Shown here one piece after another: positions 12,724 through 14,480 of a stretch of 14,480 nucleotides of DNA. The stretch's first letter is position 1, and each line of letters opens with the position of its first letter. The stretch lies in contig JAUIEM010000255.1 in the NCBI GenBank assembly GCA_030428695.1, positions 1-14,480 on the forward strand, read 5' to 3'. A program made the position numbers and the translations under genes. The notes under the pieces were generated by a model. It saw only the letters and a program-made list of their open reading frames with translations, did no database searches and had not been told where the DNA came from. Source of the stretch: a bacterium. Its GTDB lineage: Bacteria; Planctomycetota; J058; JAJDCP01.

Positions 12724-14480
12724 ATGACGACAACGCAGGCGCTCAGCGCCCGTCTGATCCCGAACGTGCTGACCCCAGGACCCGGCCGCGGGCAGAAGGC
12801 CACGCACCGCGACTACTGGCTGCGGCCGCTCGAGCTCGAGCTCAGCGGCATCGATGACGAGGTCGAGGGCCTGAAGGTCCAGCTGCTCGAGCTGGACAAG
12901 GCCTACGGCGAGGGCTCGAGCGACCAGGTCATCGGCGAGCTCGAGGGCTCCAAGCGCGGGCTGCGCTTCGAGCCTGCGACGGCCGGCGCGTCCGCGGCCC
13001 GGGACCTCGTCGGCATCGACCTGAAGCTCGCCGGCCGCCTGGCGACGGCCGGGTTCCGGGCCGACGAGCGAGAGGGGCTGCGCGCCGAGCTGCAGCTCAG
13101 GGTGCTCAAGGGCGGAGCCCCCGTCTTCACCTCGCCGTCGCCGGCCCTGATCCACCTCGGCCCGGTCCTGCCCCTGCTCGATGGGATCGGCAACGCCGCC
13201 CTGGCGATCCGGGGCGCGATCGCCGAGCTCTCGGCGCTGTGCAGGGATCTGCGCAGCAGTACGAAGAACCTGCGCCGCTTCACGAAGAAGGGCGGCATCC
13301 TCGACAAGCTCCACAAGATCTGCAAGACGCTCAAAGACCTGCGCAAGCCTCTGATCGTCGGGGCCGTCGCGCTGAGCGTCTGCTCGGGCGGGGTGCTGGC
13401 GGCGGTGGCGGCCAAGGTCCTGCGGCTGATCGCAAAGGTCCTGAATGTGGCCTCCGCACTCGAGGAGCCGCTCAAGAAGCTGAGGGCGCGGGCCCGGATC
13501 GCCGATCCAAAGCTCAAGCGCGCCGAGGAGTCGGTCGCGAAGTGCGTCGCGGGCCTCGAGAAGCTGCCGCCGAAGCTCAACCGCGTCGAGGCGGCGACCC
13601 TGTTGCTGAGCGGCGACGTCAAGGCGCTCAACTGCGTCTCTCGCAGGGAACCGCTCGTGCGCGTCCTGTTCGACCTGCACGGGCGGAGCGCTCCCCTGCC
13701 GGCCCTATGCGCGACGGCCGGAGGGGCCTCGCGCAAGGCCCGCGCGGTGACCGGGCCGGTCCGCAAGGCGACGGCGGTCGCGGAGGCGATCGAACAGCGG
13801 GCCGACGCCGCCCTGGACGCGTTGGGTCGGCTGCAGTCGGCGTGCGCCTCGATCGAAGCCTGGGTCCCCGATCTGGTCGAGGCGCTGATCGAGAAGGTCG
13901 GCTGGGCGGTGGAGACAGTGATCGGGTGGGTCGAGAGCGGCCTGGCCTACATCCCCTTTGTCGGCCGGCTCTACAAGGACCTGTCGGAGAAGCTCCACGA
14001 CCTGTGCAGGAGCATCCTCGGCTTCCTCGGCGATGTCTCGCGGGCGCTCTCCGGCGTGCCGGAGCTGCTCAACACCGTGACGTCCGCCCTGGCCGCGGCG
14101 GACCGCGAGCTCGAGGGCGCGGTCTCCGCCGCGCGCACGGCGTTCGACGGGCTCCAGGAAAAGTCCCGCGAGGCGGTCGAGAGCATCGAGGCGGCGCTGA
14201 AGAAGAGGATCGTCGGCGCGGACTGCTTCACGCACCTGCTCGAGCTGTACCAGAAGAAGGAGCGGGCGATCGCGCGCGCCGACCACTGGCAGGCCAAGGT
14301 CCAGTGCCGGTTCCTGAACGTGGAACGAGACGGCGGGCATCGGGTCGTCCTCGAGCTGAGCGGGATCCCCGAGAGCGACGGGACCAGGGTCAAGGTCCGG
14401 CTGATGGACTGCAACCATCTCAACGAGGGGAAGAAGGTGCTGCGCAAGGACCGCTCCGACGTCCTGGTCGACGCCGATGG
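12724..14480 (+). CDS. Long helical protein with hydrophobic segments between repeated beta-domains (3' end outside window)
   Basis: The frame is open from ATG 12724 (AGAGGAG 8-10 nt upstream) to the end of the window, at least 585 codons, with normal GC-rich codon use. I do not recognise the family. Residues 30-135 form a beta-rich domain beginning LELELSGIDDEVEGLKVQLL. Residues 145-525 are predominantly helical, rich in Leu, Ala, Lys and Glu, with likely coiled coils. Two hydrophobic stretches stand out: about 210-240 (LIVGAVALSVCSGGVLAAVA) and about 392-418 (VGWAVETVIGWV, GLAYIPFVG). From residue 530 a second beta-domain starts with RVVLELSGIPESDGTRVKV, echoing the N-terminal one. Cysteines recur in the helical part. 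There is no signal peptide. The build, with amphipathic or hydrophobic helices and no enzyme motif, would suit a membrane-interacting or secreted structural protein, but this is speculation. It is second in the sigma-54 operon, 18 bp after its partner. Confidence 0.85.
   Translation, partial: MTTTQALSARLIPNVLTPGPGRGQKATHRDYWLRPLELELSGIDDEVEGLKVQLLELDKAYGEGSSDQVIGELEGSKRGLRFEPATAGASAARDLVGIDLKLAGRLATAGFRADEREGLRAELQLRVLKGGAPVFTSPSPALIHLGPVLPLLDGIGNAALAIRGAIAELSALCRDLRSSTKNLRRFTKKGGILDKLHKICKTLKDLRKPLIVGAVALSVCSGGVLAAVAAKVLRLIAKVLNVASALEEPLKKLRARARIADPKLKRAEESVAKCVAGLEKLPPKLNRVEAATLLLSGDVKALNCVSRREPLVRVLFDLHGRSAPLPALCATAGGASRKARAVTGPVRKATAVAEAIEQRADAALDALGRLQSACASIEAWVPDLVEALIEKVGWAVETVIGWVESGLAYIPFVGRLYKDLSEKLHDLCRSILGFLGDVSRALSGVPELLNTVTSALAAADRELEGAVSAARTAFDGLQEKSREAVESIEAALKKRIVGADCFTHLLELYQKKERAIARADHWQAKVQCRFLNVERDGGHRVVLELSGIPESDGTRVKVRLMDCNHLNEGKKVLRKDRSDVLVDAD

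Noticed and set aside
11800..14447. Long minus-strand open frames opposite the 12049 and 12724 genes
   Set aside because: The plus-strand genes have strong Shine-Dalgarno sites, tight spacing and repeated domains. The minus frames show the Arg/Gln/Leu-rich pattern of antisense GC-rich DNA.
4602..14480. Type VI or extracellular contractile injection system, or prophage lysis module
   Set aside because: Wall enzymes and transthyretin-like repeats hint at it, but no sheath, tube, spike, baseplate, PAAR, holin or integrase gene is visible. It is kept only as a hypothesis needing flanking sequence.

Overview
This 14.5 kb window is very GC-rich (roughly 70%) and densely coded. It reads like the chromosome of a large-genome, environmentally responsive bacterium. 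A eukaryote-like Ser/Thr kinase, a sigma-54 activator with a GAF sensor, and many long unfamiliar proteins point to Myxococcota or high-GC Planctomycetota. The sequence alone does not decide between them. I see no tRNA, rRNA, CRISPR array, insertion sequence or phage structural gene.

Layout. (1) 2-1144 (+) is the 3' third of mfd, a housekeeping gene. (2) 1167-2492 (-), convergent with mfd, is a membrane-anchored Ser/Thr kinase with a 48-bp tandem repeat in its basic N-terminal region. (3) 2665-6554 (-) is a two-gene operon of large proteins without signal peptides. One (640 aa) is a zinc amidase carrying a beta-propeller-like region interrupted by a peptidoglycan-binding domain. The other (650 aa) has a similar peptidoglycan-binding module and a possible lysozyme/chitosanase-like C-terminal region. 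(4) 6704-7816 (+), divergent from them, is an exported lytic transglycosylase. (5) 7949-9504 (-) is an apparent operon of an M55 D-aminopeptidase and two small paralogous Gly-rich/coiled-coil proteins. Two of these three genes contain an apparent one-base insertion in a G run. (6) 9616-10191 (-) is a two-TM DUF3592-like protein. (7) 10288-11781 (-) is a GAF/AAA+/Fis sigma-54 activator. (8) 12049-14480 (+), divergent from the activator, is a two-gene operon: a protein with two transthyretin/Ig-like repeats, then a long helical protein with hydrophobic segments flanked by a repeated beta-domain, cut by the window end.

The common theme from 2665 to 9504 is peptidoglycan: an amidase, a glycan-strand lyase, a D-amino-acid peptidase and two peptidoglycan-binding modules. 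The 11782-12048 intergenic region carries a good -24/-12 sigma-54 promoter and an upstream TGTCG/CGACA dyad. This suggests that the adjacent activator switches on the 12049-14480 operon. I infer an uncharacterised, sigma-54-controlled envelope-acting or secreted-protein locus. No secretion-machine component is visible, so the mode of export and the target are unknown.
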